64,000 nucleotides of DNA from Burhinus oedicnemus (lineage: Eukaryota > Chordata > Aves > Charadriiformes > Burhinidae). Shown here piece after piece: positions 51,001 through 62,941 of this stretch (the stretch's first letter is position 1; the number at the start of each line of letters is the position of its first letter). The stretch covers positions 3,886,537 to 3,950,536 of the forward strand of contig VFFE01007869.1 in the NCBI GenBank assembly GCA_008921705.1, written 5' to 3'. Position numbers and translations under genes: made by a program. The notes below the pieces were generated by a model. It saw only the letters and a program-made list of their open reading frames with translations. It ran no database searches and was not told the origin of the DNA.

Positions 51001-52216
51001 GGAAAGGAAAAGGACTCGGTGGCAATGCGAGGTCATCAGCATTTCCCGTTATTGTCCTTTAAATACGCTCAGCATTCGCTCCCCTGCTATTGTTTTTCAC
51101 ATTCACCTTTGGAAGCAAGGTCAGCCAGGACTATTTAAAAAAAGTCAAAACAAACTGTCAATATGGGTTTGAGCTATCTGTATGGAAAACTCTGCAACAA
51201 TCGTCATGTCTTACACAGAAAAAAGTAAAAGTTCTCCCCCTTTTTCTTTTACACAATAATTTCCCTTAAATGTTCCAGATTTGTTTGGACAAGACCAAGA
51301 ATGGAATACTACTCTCAATTAAGAATTCTTTCAAAAGGAAAGGGTGGATGCAATCAGGGATTCAGGAAGGAAATCTTAAACACAATATTCAGAGCAGTAC
51401 TTCGATGGTGTGGGTTACACCTACGTCAACACGTATATATTTTTTGCTTCATATACATGTGGCAACACGTTTTGGTTGTGAACGTATCACAGATCTGAAG
51501 CCCAGTCCTACCTAATAGAAGATTATAGCATCAGGTTCTTCAACTGGCAGTAAATCATTTCATCCGAGATGTCGATACAAATACTTTAGCACATTATAGT
51601 AACACCTAATAGCAATTATGTTGGGAAGAATAAAATTCCACAATTGTGAATGCGTTTTTTCTTTAAAAAAAAAAGCAAAACCATCCTCAACATAGTTTTA
51701 CATTGTAACCCAAACCGCACATCTCCTGCTAACATTGGTTCAGTACACACAGTCTGACATTAAAAAGCAACTCCCCTATAAAAGGAAAATGGCACTTTTG
51801 TTTGATGCATCGCATAACACTTCTGATCAGAACTTGCCCTATCCCAAGGTTTCATTGCTGATGTATTAGTGTCAGCAGGAGAACCAGAGACATTTCCAAC
51901 AGAAAATGTCAAATTTGCATCTGTAAAATATAAAATATTAATCTGGTTTCTGCCATGAATTGCATTTTCTTAAAGACTGGGGAGGGTATCAAACCCAAAT
52001 CCCTGACATTTCACTTGGATTTCGTGAAACAGCAGAATAATTTCCCAGATCCACTGTACTCCCTGTCAGGAGAAGCTTAGCTAATGAGTTAGATGCAGTT
52101 TGCTGGTGATAACACAGTACTAGAAAGGCTGGTCACCAGGTGAAAAATAACGTGTTCTACAGATTGCAGGAGAAACCCAATGACTGCTCAATGCCATTAT
52201 GTCTAGATCTAGATAT

Positions 52217-52249
<33 letters not shown>

Positions 52250-55200
52250 CCAAAAAATGGGTCTGTGGTTTGTGCTGGAGCTGGGCATAAACATCTTCTG
52301 ATCTATACCAATGTGCCAATCATTTCCAGGGAAACTGATTAAATATCACATTCCCCATCAGTAAAAAAATCCATAAAATTCTTAGGTCTTGACCTACCAA
52401 TCTGCTGATGTGTAAAACTAGAGACAAGGGTGTAGATTTCCCCAAAAATCTGATAAAATATATCGAACATTTGAATATACCAAATGCTTATTTTCCCAGA
52501 CCGGAACTACCATGTAGTCTATACATGACATTAAACATTTCCCATTTTCATTTACTCTATTTCTCATAGGAGCTTTTAATACAAAGGAAAAACGCGAAAC
52601 ATCAACGTCTATTTCAGCATTTTTGACCAAATGGGTAAAACCCATTTTTGCAATGGCATGTAGTGAGAGGTGACCGCGCAAGCGGTGAGCTCACTCCCTG
52701 TTGTAGCACGATGCCGTTGTGCACCTCGCGGCAGGGGAGGTTTGCCAGATTACACAAACTCACTTAAATTTAACAGCAAGGAAAGTTGAACAACTTTCTC
52801 CTTGTAGTCTCTCCAACTGGAATTAACATCGCTGAAAATTACTGTTTGGTGCTCCTCCACTGTTCTTCACAAACTGTTTTTTCCTTGAGCTTTAAACAGC
52901 TGAAACTCTTTTAGTCAGTCTTACTACAGGATCAAAGCCACCGCCGAGATCGTAGCTTTCGGTTGTCACTTGGATTTTTTTCAGTATAAACAGTGTTTCA
53001 GTGACTACAATGCTCATGAAAAGTACCGCATTGGCCACGCTGAAGTCTGTGCTTTGTAAGCGATGTTCTTTCTCCCTATTTTCTTTAATCCTTAAACCTA
53101 ACAGAGAGATTTTCATTTTGACTCCACCATCACCCTGCTGACTAAGCCCAGCTACGCAATGTGGAGAAATAAACACGATCATTCTTATACGTTTACGTGA
53201 GGAAACAAGTACGTATTTGTCAAAACAGTATGACTAATCAAGAAAAAAAGATCCTTTTCTCAGAAGTTCTGGGAACATATGGTGATGCAGAAAAGGACAA
53301 AGAAGGAATTATTCCTAATCAGAACTGAGAAAATGAGATTATCACGAGATGGAGCAGTGATAAGAAAACTGTCATTGACCAACGAGAGACGTGCTGAGAA
53401 AACAAAGCATCCATTAGTACATAAAGGAGATAATATATGTATGAATTACTTAAAGAACTGGAGACAATTGCTCTAATGATTTTATTCCATATTCATCTGA
53501 TGCTTAGTATACAAATATAGTTCCAGTTTATTTTTTAAGCCACATAAGTAGTATCTACAATAACCAAATATGAACCTCGCAATGGAAAAAAATCATAATA
53601 TGGATATTGATTTGTTCTGCGAGATGGCTTGAGAAGCTCCTGAAGAGTAATCTGCCTTTATTGCTATCAAGGTGGTCAATCTGCTTCAGGACTGTATCAG
53701 CTGGTGTTACAGGAAACCCTGCAGAAGAGTAAAATTAGCGACCTGCGAATTGTCGTCACACCATTTTACAGGTGTGAGCTGAAAATTGGGTAATATATCT
53801 ACTAACACAAATACAGATTACAGTATTTAACTTTGAGCAAATCTTTTAAAAAAAGTAAGCACAAAATTGAGTATGTGAAGATAAAGTGCCACACATAAAT
53901 CAATTAATCTCTGAAATGTCTCCCTGCAACAAAGCAACTTCTTACCAGAGAATTAACAATAAACTCTACCTATTTTCTAGCCTGAATAACATCTTTAGCT
54001 AATCAAGGGAGCCTTTCAGTGAGGAATATTTTTGTGTGTGTGTTTCATCTTTTGTCTGAGAGATGTCAGAAATTATTAAAAAATAAATAAATCGGGATCA
54101 CCTTTTAGGTCTGTCTGCCCAGAACAATCTGTTTGGGAGTGACAGCGTAGAATTGTTCCCAGCTGTGCTTCCACCAGTGTTTTGCCTTTCGATTATCGAG
54201 CCAGGGACCTTACAGCTCAGCATCCGCGGCTCCTGGGGAGAGCAGACCCCTGGAAACGGTTGCTGCAACGGACAGAGGATATAGGGAGCAAGACATGGAA
54301 AATGTGTTTCCTCTCAATTGTTACTTCTGCTGGATCCTTTCAAACGCGTCACCTTGCAAGAAAGACGGTTTGTGAGACAATGTTGTGGAATTTAGCATAA
54401 GAATTCACTCGTTTGTCCCCACCTTTTTTAAAACACTGAGGCGTCATTCCCTTATTGTGCAAATATTTAATGCCTTGTTTAAACATTGTGCAACTGAACA
54501 CTTCAGAAACTATTGTTCTGTTGCAATAGTTGTTTAACAGTGACATACATTGAATCTTTATAAAACCAGTGTCAAAAAAAGCTAGTAATTCAAGGGGATT
54601 TTTATTGCTATCAGCTATGGGTAAATGTTAGCCTCAAACAAATTAATATAGTTTGTGCGTGGGGCGAGGGGTCATGACTTAGCATCCATCCAGATCTGCC
54701 GGGAGGAATTTAATATAAACAGTGCTTTAGAGGCTTCATTTTAGACCCCATCTTCTGGAGACCTGGAGCACTGTCCAAACATCTCCTGAGAGGCAGTATG
54801 GCTGTAAGCACCGGACAAAGGAAAGACTCTAACCAAACGTCATGGCTCTGCCCAACCTTAACGCTGAGTTCCTCTGTGACAGCCATCAGTGGTACAAAAT
54901 ACTCAAATAGGTGTGTATTCCTGCCACCATTTCATCTTTGAACGGTTGCTTTAATTTCTGTTTATTTTTAAACAGGCCTGAGCCTGCATCCAAGATCCAT
55001 TTGTTACAGTTTTACAAGGCAGAATTGTGATTTCAGTTCATTAATAGGCATTATTTATTGCTTGTGTTTATTCTTGGCTCTGTATGATTATATCTCCCTG
55101 GGCATGTAAGGGATTTGTTTGCTGAGGCCAGTCTATAAACTGAGATTTCTCTGTTCCATACCTGTTCCGTAACTAAAAGAAAATTATCCAAATACATTAG

Positions 55201-57179
55201 CAAAATGTTCTGTGTCTCCTTTTAATGTCAGAATAACAGTGATAATAATCTGCAATGATTTACTCCCACTGGCTATAACATGTGGCTTTTCACTTTTCTT
55301 GGGTTTAGGTAATTTCATATATTTTCCAATTTTCTAGCAAAATATAATTTCTGATTCCATTATTTATTTCTTAAATTTAGCCATCTGCTATAAGCCTGTC
55401 TCATTTCTCAAGCCCAGCAACCCTCAAGCAAAGTCCATCCCAAGAAACACCCTCCAAACCTTTCACACCAACACGCCGAGCAGTTTCCTTTTCTGCCAGG
55501 CAGACTCCAGAGGTGCTGGCACCGCAACACATGTGGTATGACTCTTGTACACTTGATAAAGGTTAAGAAACTAAAAATAGTGATAAGTGCGGTAAATCTT
55601 AGCTTTGTGACTATTCGCCAAGGTAGATGACTTTAAATATGGTCCTATTATGAAATACACCCTCAAGAAAACCCCAAAGAATCAGTGGTGTGTATTGCAT
55701 TAGTCACTTGAAACGGCTGAAGACGCAGCCCAGTGACACTGAGTTTCATGCTGAATTCCCCAGGTACATACGATACCACCATTAAAGAGAGAGGATCCAA
55801 ACTGCGTGTGCTTTGTGTTATTAGAATTGATGCTAGCACATTTATACCGCAGCCACTGTCCATATTTGGGGAAGTACGATAAAAGAGGATCCTATAAACA
55901 CTCATGTGCTTGAGAATTTCTGTGCTTCTCTGTTTCACTGGGTTCACAAAGTTTTTTTCTGCACTTAAATGTGTGACACTGTAAAAGGTATGGACCTGAT
56001 AAACTAAAGCTAGAGAAGATTGAAAGAAGTGGCACTTGGTTTCAAACACCTTAAGGAAAGAGAGTAGAATGGGAGATTAAAGATGATTTACACCATCAAA
56101 CATGGCTTCTGAACTGGAGGAGCCTCCAAGCAACAAGATCAGAAGTCCTGATGGATAGTTCACTGGAAAAGTTTGTCTACAGCACAGGAACGGTTAAAAG
56201 AGAGCCCTGAAGCTTACTCATGACTGTTTCACTTTTATAGGGTGTTGGCATGCATTTTAAAAGCAATATAAAAACATACAAAATAATGGAAACAGATAGC
56301 ATCAATCAATTTGCAGGTTTTTGGCCAGAAGGGGTTACTAGACCTTCTTGACTGCCACCGATATCGCAGTCCCCTACATGTCAAGTGGTATTCCTGTACT
56401 GACCCAAATAACTTACGTTTAAGTGATGACTTTCAAGTCCTTTAATTTTTCTTCATTTCCTGGCTCTAACAATTCTGGTCAAAAACAATCCCATAAGTTT
56501 AACAGGAGACCAAGTCAAAGGCCTTGAAGGTAATTCATGTCACAGTGAGTATTTATTGGCTTCAACTGCTTTCTCTCGTCTTGTTTATTTTTCTATCAGT
56601 TCCCTATGGAACTATTACAGCTACACAGCAAACTTCCACGTAGGCCAATCGACACATATGATACACAAGTTTTTAGAAAACTTGTCTATTGTACACTCAC
56701 TCAAAACATAGGAGACTTCATTTTGGCTTTAACATAGCCTGCCCTTTTGTAAAAATGCAACATAACATACATTTTGAGCACTAACACCTGCAGGAAACAC
56801 AGTCTGTGTTGAGTCACGTGTATAAAATCCATTGGGAAAACTCGGTTACCTGGGTGTGTAAGAAGGGCGTCTGTCGCTGCTGACACTGAACATACATATT
56901 TGTCTTTTAAAAAAAAACCAAACAACCCTGTCCATAACCAGAAAGATTTAAAGTAGTCAGAAGCCTTCAAAACCAGATTTCTCTGAAAAAAAGAGCCACG
57001 CTAAAAACAATATACATATTTTTATGCCTATGCTTAACCATAGGCAAGGTCAGCCTAGCAATGCATTAGAAGATCACCTATTCAAAGCTTGATTTATTCA
57101 GCAAAAAATCTGGAGACTAATTACACAGAAAATAAGCTCTTGTGATTATTTATTGAGAATAAAACCAAGCCATAATTGG
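48001..57179. other. Intergenic, no gene recognised (second part)
   Basis: AT-rich, apparently unique sequence with only short open frames. A 29-base A run (52,219-52,247) and a short TG repeat (54,033-54,043) are the only notable simple sequences. Confidence 0.5.
52219..52247 (+). repeat. Poly(A) homopolymer run
   Basis: Twenty-nine consecutive A residues preceded by TCTAGATCTAGATATGC. No gene-like sequence lies 5' of it, so this is better read as a simple repeat than as the tail of a processed pseudogene. Confidence 0.9.
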
Positions 57180-57199
57180 NNNNNNNNNNNNNNNNNNNN
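57180..57199. other. Assembly gap (20 N)
   Basis: Twenty unspecified bases. The true length is unknown. Both edges carry the same 9-mer AAGCCATAA (57,167-57,175 and 57,202-57,210), so the gap may be artificial. Confidence 0.98.
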
Positions 57200-60100
57200 G
57201 GAAGCCATAAACAATTCGCTTAAAATGAAGTAACAGAGCTTGCTTTTAACTACACCAAGATGCTGAAGTTAGAACTGGAAAAGTTGCAAAACAAAATAAA
57301 CTGAAGTTTGTCCAAATTCATTGTATTATATTACAGTCATCTGTTAGTGATTATGAGCCAGTGAGGTCTGTTGTAAAATGCTTACAAAGGATATAGAAAT
57401 AGTCTTCAAATATGAAACAAATTAGGAATAACTGGCCTCTAAACAAGCATTTGATGTATGAAAAAAAGATGGTAAGAAAATGAAAACCTCAGAATGCTTT
57501 TTAGACCAGCTGCCTGAAACAACCCTCATTTCCATTTCTAAAGGGTCCAAGCCAGATGTGACATAAGCATGATGCAAACCACCACACAATGCTAATGTTG
57601 GGAAAATTGCCATAATGTACAGTTTGTTAAAGAAGAACAGAGAAGGGAAGACTGAGAGAGGCTTATTAACATGTAACTTACACCACCCACTGTCCTCTTT
57701 GAACGTGGACCAAGTTAATGGGATGAGAAGTAAGAAGATATTCTAGAAGGACAAAACCTACACGCACTGTATTCTAGCTAACTAGAATATATATCTCACT
57801 TCAAGTTAGATCACTCACTTCGGTTCCTTTTGTTGAGATATTACATGCTGTAGAGCTTCATTTTTACTCTCACCAAAGTCTGAAGCAAGTGAGCAGAGCC
57901 TAGCTTGAGGCCTGGCTGTTAGAGGATGCACTTTCAGCTTTTAAGGGACACATAAAATCAGGGTTTAAAACAAATATGTTTTGTAAATGTTGTGGCAGCA
58001 GCAAATGCCTGTGTTTGTACATATTCAGGAACATCCCCCCAGCCCTGACCTGGAGCTGTTCAGCATTTGAGCTTTTATTTTCCCAAGTCAAAATGCTTCT
58101 TTGTAAATTCAGAGTCACGTTTGACCAACACCAAGTTATAGCAACATAATCTCTACAGCAATTTAGGAAATTGCCATGGAAATTCCTTCTTGTCCCTGCT
58201 TTGTGATAGAGGTTCTCTGTCCTTGTCGTACTGACCCTCAGGTCTCAGTTACTCACAAGCTCTTTGTTGCACTCGGGAGGAAGGAAACAACCATATCACT
58301 GACAGCGATGCTGACCGAGAAAGCAGGAAAAGGAGGAGAACAGAAGAGGGAAAAGGAAGTACCTAGAAAGTTACGGATGGGGTCAAAGCCTCACGGCTCA
58401 GGCATCAGGGGTTTGCAAGCTTTTCCAGCACGAGTGACAAAGAGCCAGATCTACAGGCTCTTACTTCTCTTTAAGCTCTTAGCTCTCATTTAAGCCTCTG
58501 AACTCCCACAAAACCTAAGACATCAAAACCTTGAGCGTGAAACCTCCGCACAGGGTGGTTTTAACTTCTTTCCTCGAACAAGGACAACTGCAGCACATGA
58601 GTACGCTAATGTCGTGAGTTGGAGAAGCTGGCCCCTCGCAGTCCTCACCTCCTCCCTCCCCACCCTCTGTTACACACCCTGCACCGAAGCTTTTCTCACC
58701 AGCGATCCCTGCTTCACCTCGCTGCTGGCCCTTCCGTGGCCTGTGCTTCCTGCGCTCCCATGGCATCCTCAGCCGCTTGTCCTACCTCCAGAGCGCTGCT
58801 GTGAGAAATGAAGTGCGTGAAGCGAACTGGTAGCATCAGGAAACAATTGGCGCTGCTCAGACCTCCAGTGTCAGCTAAGGAGAGTCACGCTTTGTATTTC
58901 ATTTTAAAAGTAACATCGGAGCTGTCATCACAGAGAGGATAAATGAGAAAAGACTGGATCTTGGTTTCTTCCAGCTAAAGAGAAGATATTAGAGACAAAC
59001 ATGGCAAGTGTTCCAATAAGGAAAAAATTAGCCTGCTCCCTCTGCAAAATTTTATAAACACTTTCCCTCAAAAATATATGAAAAATGCCATTAACTTCTA
59101 ATAAGCAGCTGTGTGACTCCAAATATGATGTTAAGTAAAGCAGTGCATTGTGAAACTGGGAGAGATGTCAAATTAATCTAAAGTTAACCTTTCTATATGG
59201 GATATAACTCAGGTCCAGATGAGAATTTTGGCCTCTAAATTAGATAAAAGAAACTTAATTCGCTGCATAAGTTATTGACACTGTCAATTAAGACTGAAAG
59301 CAAAACAAAATCCAAACTGCATAACTTTTCCTGGATGCTGAACTTACTGAAATTGTCTGAATTTACTAAAACTTTACCATCTTCTAGTATGATTGGTATC
59401 AGAGAACCAATTATGTTATCTTCCTAATACAAGTCCTGGAGGAAACTGCCACACAGGTTACACAGACTCTCTGGGGATGAAGACAGAAAGCTAAATAACG
59501 CTAAAGGAAGAGATGGGGAAAGAACATGTTTTTAATTCTGTCTAGAACCATCGTGTATTACAGAAAAACAATCATTACGCTAGGGCAGGAGTACAGGTGC
59601 TGCCAAAGGGCAGGGCTAGATGAGCTCTTAGCCTGACCCGGTACAGCTGTCTTCATCTTACATTTTCACCCCAAACACGGCCCATTTCTCTTGAGGTACT
59701 TCAGACTTTGTTACAAAGAATTTGTAACAAAGAATTTGTGAACAAGCAACAAAAAGGAATAAGGAAAGCTGCAGAAGGGACAAAACAGAAACAGCATGGG
59801 GTTTCTGGGAAGGTAAGAAAAAAGGGAAGAACTGCATTTGCATCTTCTGCCCCAGCAGAAAGAAAGAAAACAGCGTGCAAGAGAAGTGACGATACAAACT
59901 ATTATTTATTGAAAGTATTTCAGGAAGGAAAATCATAATCACCAACAAAGTCAAGGCAATTAAATTCGTTGGGTGGCACAGAAAATGGTGTAATAAAGAA
60001 TGTTAGCATGCCTTTATTGTAATAATTCCCTCCCTCACTTAGGAAAGCCTCAAAAATACTGAATTTCAACTTCTATGAAAAAGCATTACAGTAATAAAGG

Positions 60101-61467
60101 CAACTTAACGCTCCATGAGAGGCAGTTTGAGTCTTTAACCAGAGTTCTGATTTACTTCTCTAACATCCCAGCCCAGAAGCGTGCCCCAATGCACATGCAG
60201 AAGCATAAAAATAGATTCCCAGCTGCGCATACTAATATCCATCTGCTCGGATGGTAATAGAGCAGGTCATTAAATTAACCAGCATTTTTTAACCCAGGAA
60301 GCATTGCAGTCTTTTATGTTGTATAACACATTCAGTCTTTCCAAAAGGGATGCTTCCAGGAGTAGCAAGGCAGCAAGCCCACTTGTGTCCTAAAAATCAT
60401 CTTAAGGGAATCTGGCTGCTGGGCTGCTGTCTTGGTTCATTTTCTTCACGCTATGAGAGAGATGACGATACCAGTTCCAAAAAACTTCACTTAGTGAGAT
60501 TTATTTCAGGGAGGAATGCTTCCTTCCGCTTCTTGCGCACAATTTTTGGAATATTTCAGCTGTGTCTCAAGGAAAGCGCATCTCTCTCTGAGCGAGCGTG
60601 TTTAGTTGTCGTAACACTGAGAAAGAGACAAATGGGGTTTTTTCCACATAATTACCTGTATTTGCTCTGATATGTGTTATTATAATTGCACATCTGTCTC
60701 GGAGCGGCAGCCTGTCACCTGGCATGGGCACCTCTCCTGGCTGAGGGGGCTGGGGGTTGCCTGAGGGGAACCGGGGGGGCTCAGGCTAGTTCTTGGAACT
60801 GGGGGGGGGTTTGGAATACAGACTAGTTTGCTGTCATGGTAGGGCAGTAATCCTGTGTCTGGTAAGATCTAAAATTCTGAGAAAGCTAAAGTGACTGAAA
60901 CCTGAGCGATGCTTTTAAATACAGAAAATTTAAGAGACACCTGATAAGGGATAAAAAACTTCCGTGATTAATAAGGGCATTTAGTATAAGGACTCAGTTC
61001 TCAAAATGAATTAATCTGAAAAATGATGAAGAAGATGAAACAGTCTTCTATTATGATACTATTTTTACAACAGCCTTAATTCCTTATTCACCAGAAACTG
61101 TTCCAGAATTAAATACCCACCTTGCTCTTGGCAAATAAGAACGCATTAGCCTTTGGAATTAATCTTGGATGAATTTAACACTGGAGAGCTGTAACTAACT
61201 ATACTATACACATCTTCTTGGCAGCTGGATCATAGAGTGATCAGTTTTCAGTGTGTGAGAGTTTTCTCGTGTGTCCCTTTCTCTCACGAAAGATCGTATT
61301 ATAAAGTTACACAGTTATTCACGTGAGGCTTCGATGCCAAAAAGAGAAATCTGAAAAAAAATATTACAGACCCGTCTACATCAGGCTACAAAGATGAAAG
61401 GTGAATTGTAATAAAATGTTTTCTTCTTTTCTTGCTTATTGGTTTTACCAGGAAGTTTTCATTTCAG
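57200..61467. other. Intergenic, upstream of RARRES1, no gene recognised
   Basis: AT-rich until about 60,700, then a G-rich patch (60,745-60,810). Short overlapping open frames around 58,515-58,811 occur on both strands and match nothing known to me. A 14-bp direct repeat of AACAAAGAATTTGT-type sequence is at about 59,711-59,739. Confidence 0.45.
60745..60810 (+). repeat. G-rich tract with quadruplex-forming potential
   Basis: Four runs of 5, 5, 4 and 7 G separated by 2, 8 and 4 bases (60,745-60,779), then a run of nine G at about 60,802-60,810. This could fold as a G-quadruplex, about 1.1 kb upstream of the RARRES1 start codon. Confidence 0.6.
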
Positions 61468-61675
61468 CCTCCCCAGCTCCCCTCAGACAACCTCCAGTCC
61501 CCCTCAAGCCCCCCAGCTCCTCTCAGACAACCCCCAGGCCCCCCCACCGCCAAGCCCTCTGGCTCCTCTCGGATCCCCTCAGCCGCCCTGAAGCTCCCCG
61601 GCTCCCCTCAGACCCCCTCAAGCCTCCCCGGCTCCCCTCAGACAACCCCCGGCCCCCCTCAAGCCCCCCGAGCCG
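61468..61675. repeat. Degenerate C-rich tandem repeat upstream of RARRES1
   Basis: Imperfect repeats of about 40 bp built on GCTCCCCTCAGACAACC and CCCCCTCAAGCCCCC strings, almost pure pyrimidine on the plus strand. Copy number is about five, with indels. It abuts the RARRES1 CpG island. Open frames here are an effect of the repeat. Confidence 0.7.
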
Positions 61676-62300
61676 GGCTGAAGCAGGTGGGAGGGCTGAG
61701 GGGAAGGGGAGTAGCCGAAGAGACAGGAGTTTCCCCGAGCGCTTCCCGGCACTGACAGCGGGCGGAGGGGAGGGCGGGAGGTAGCGGGCCGGGCCCCCCG
61801 CTATTAGTACCGGCCCTCGGCGGAGCCCGCCTCAGTGCGGAGCCGTCTCGGTCACTCACCGTCTCTCAGCACCATGCAGGGGCTCAGCGCCGCGCCGCCC
61901 GCCGCCTTCTTCTTCCTCCTCCTCCTCCGCCTCAGCGCGCTGCTGGTGCTGGCGGCGGCGCCGCCGGGCGCCGAGCGGGAGCTGAACCCCAGCAGCCGCC
62001 TGGCCGCGGGGGCGGCGCGGGTGGCCCTGCACTACCTCAACTTCCAGACGGCGTCCCCCGGGGCGCTGCAGGCGCTGGGGCAGGTCCGCAAGGCCACGCT
62101 GAAGGTAGGGGAAAGCCGGCGGGGGCAGCGGGGTGGCTGCCGAGGACCGCGGTGCGGGAGAGGGGGCTCCCCAAGGCGGGCAGGCGCGGTCTTTAGGGCG
62201 ACGCTGGGAAAAGGACAATTAATAATAATTATTATAATGAAAGAGCAGGGCGGTGGTGCGGAGCTGAGCCGCCCTGAGGTTAGCGCGGCCCCGCGCTGGG
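61676..62300. promoter_or_regulatory. CpG-island promoter of RARRES1
   Basis: CpG-dense sequence covering the promoter, exon 1 and start of intron 1. No TATA box at a convincing position. RARRES1 is known as a retinoid-responsive gene, but I could not make out a retinoic acid response element by eye. Confidence 0.65.
61874..62104 (+). CDS. RARRES1: RARRES1 (TIG1) coding exon 1, partial gene
   Basis: Encodes the first 77 residues, ending at a phase-0 donor GTAGGG. The start ATG has the favourable context CAGCACCATGC. Residues about 10-30 (AAFFFLLLLRLSALLVLAAA) are a hydrophobic signal-anchor, as expected for this membrane protein. Then ELNPSSRLAAGAARVALHYL and NFQTASPGALQALGQV match the first half of the cystatin-like fold shared by RARRES1 and latexin. 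RARRES1 is linked to retinoid response, carboxypeptidase interaction and growth suppression. Its divergent placement next to MFSD1 supports the call over latexin, which lacks the signal-anchor. The remaining exons are outside the window. Confidence 0.88.
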
Positions 62301-62941
62301 CACCGGGCACCTTCCCGCATCCCTCAGGGCGCTGCTGTCCCACCACCCCTTCCTTCCTCAGGGGTTTTGGGGCACCGGGTCCCCTCAGGGCGCTGCTGTC
62401 CCACCGTCCCTTCCTTCCTCAGGGGTTTTGGGGCACCGGGTCCCCTCAGGGCGCCGCTGTCCCACCACCCCTTCCTTCCTCAGGGGTTTTGGGGCACCAG
62501 GTCCCCTCAGGGCGCTGCTGTCCCACCGTCCCTTCCTTCCTCAGGGGTTTTGGGGCACTGGGTCCCCTCAGGGCATTGCTGTCCCACCGTCCCTTCCTTC
62601 CTCAGGGGTTTTGGGGCACTGGGTCCCCTCAGGGCATTGCTGTCCCACCGTCCCTTCCTTCCTCAGGGGTTTTGGGGCACCGGGTCCCCTCAGGGCGCCG
62701 CTGTCCCACCGTCCCTTCCTTCCTCAGGGGTTTTGGGGCACCGGGTCCCCTCAGGGGGCTGCTGTCCCACCACCCCTTCCTTCCTCAGGGGTTTTGGGGC
62801 ACCAGGTCCCCTCAGGGCGCCGCTGTCCCACCGTCCCTTCCTTCCTCAGGGGTTTTGGGGCACCGGGTCCCCTCAGGGTGCTGCTGTCCCACTGCCCCTT
62901 CCTCAGGGGGCTCGAGGCACCGGGTCCCCTCAGGGGGAAGT
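62300..62941 (+). repeat. 61-bp minisatellite in RARRES1 intron 1
   Basis: Nine copies of a GGGGTTTTGGGGCAC-containing unit start at 62,361, 62,422, 62,483, 62,544, 62,605, 62,666, 62,727, 62,788 and 62,849, exactly 61 bp apart. A decayed partial unit stands at each end. Units differ at few sites (CCACCACCCC versus CCACCGTCCC; GGGCGCTGCT, GGGCGCCGCT, GGGCATTGCT or GGGGGCTGCT). Because 61 is not a multiple of three and the unit has no stop codon in any forward frame, long spurious open frames cover it. Confidence 0.97.

Noticed and set aside
52219..52247. Poly(A) run as the tail of a processed pseudogene or SINE
   Set aside because: No gene-like or SINE-like sequence upstream and no flanking direct repeats seen.
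59711..59739. Direct repeat of about 14 bp as a target-site duplication
   Set aside because: The copies are adjacent with nothing between them, so this is a small tandem duplication.
61401..61784. Proline-rich 127- and 107-codon frames
   Set aside because: Translations of the degenerate C-rich tandem repeat and GC-rich promoter upstream of RARRES1.
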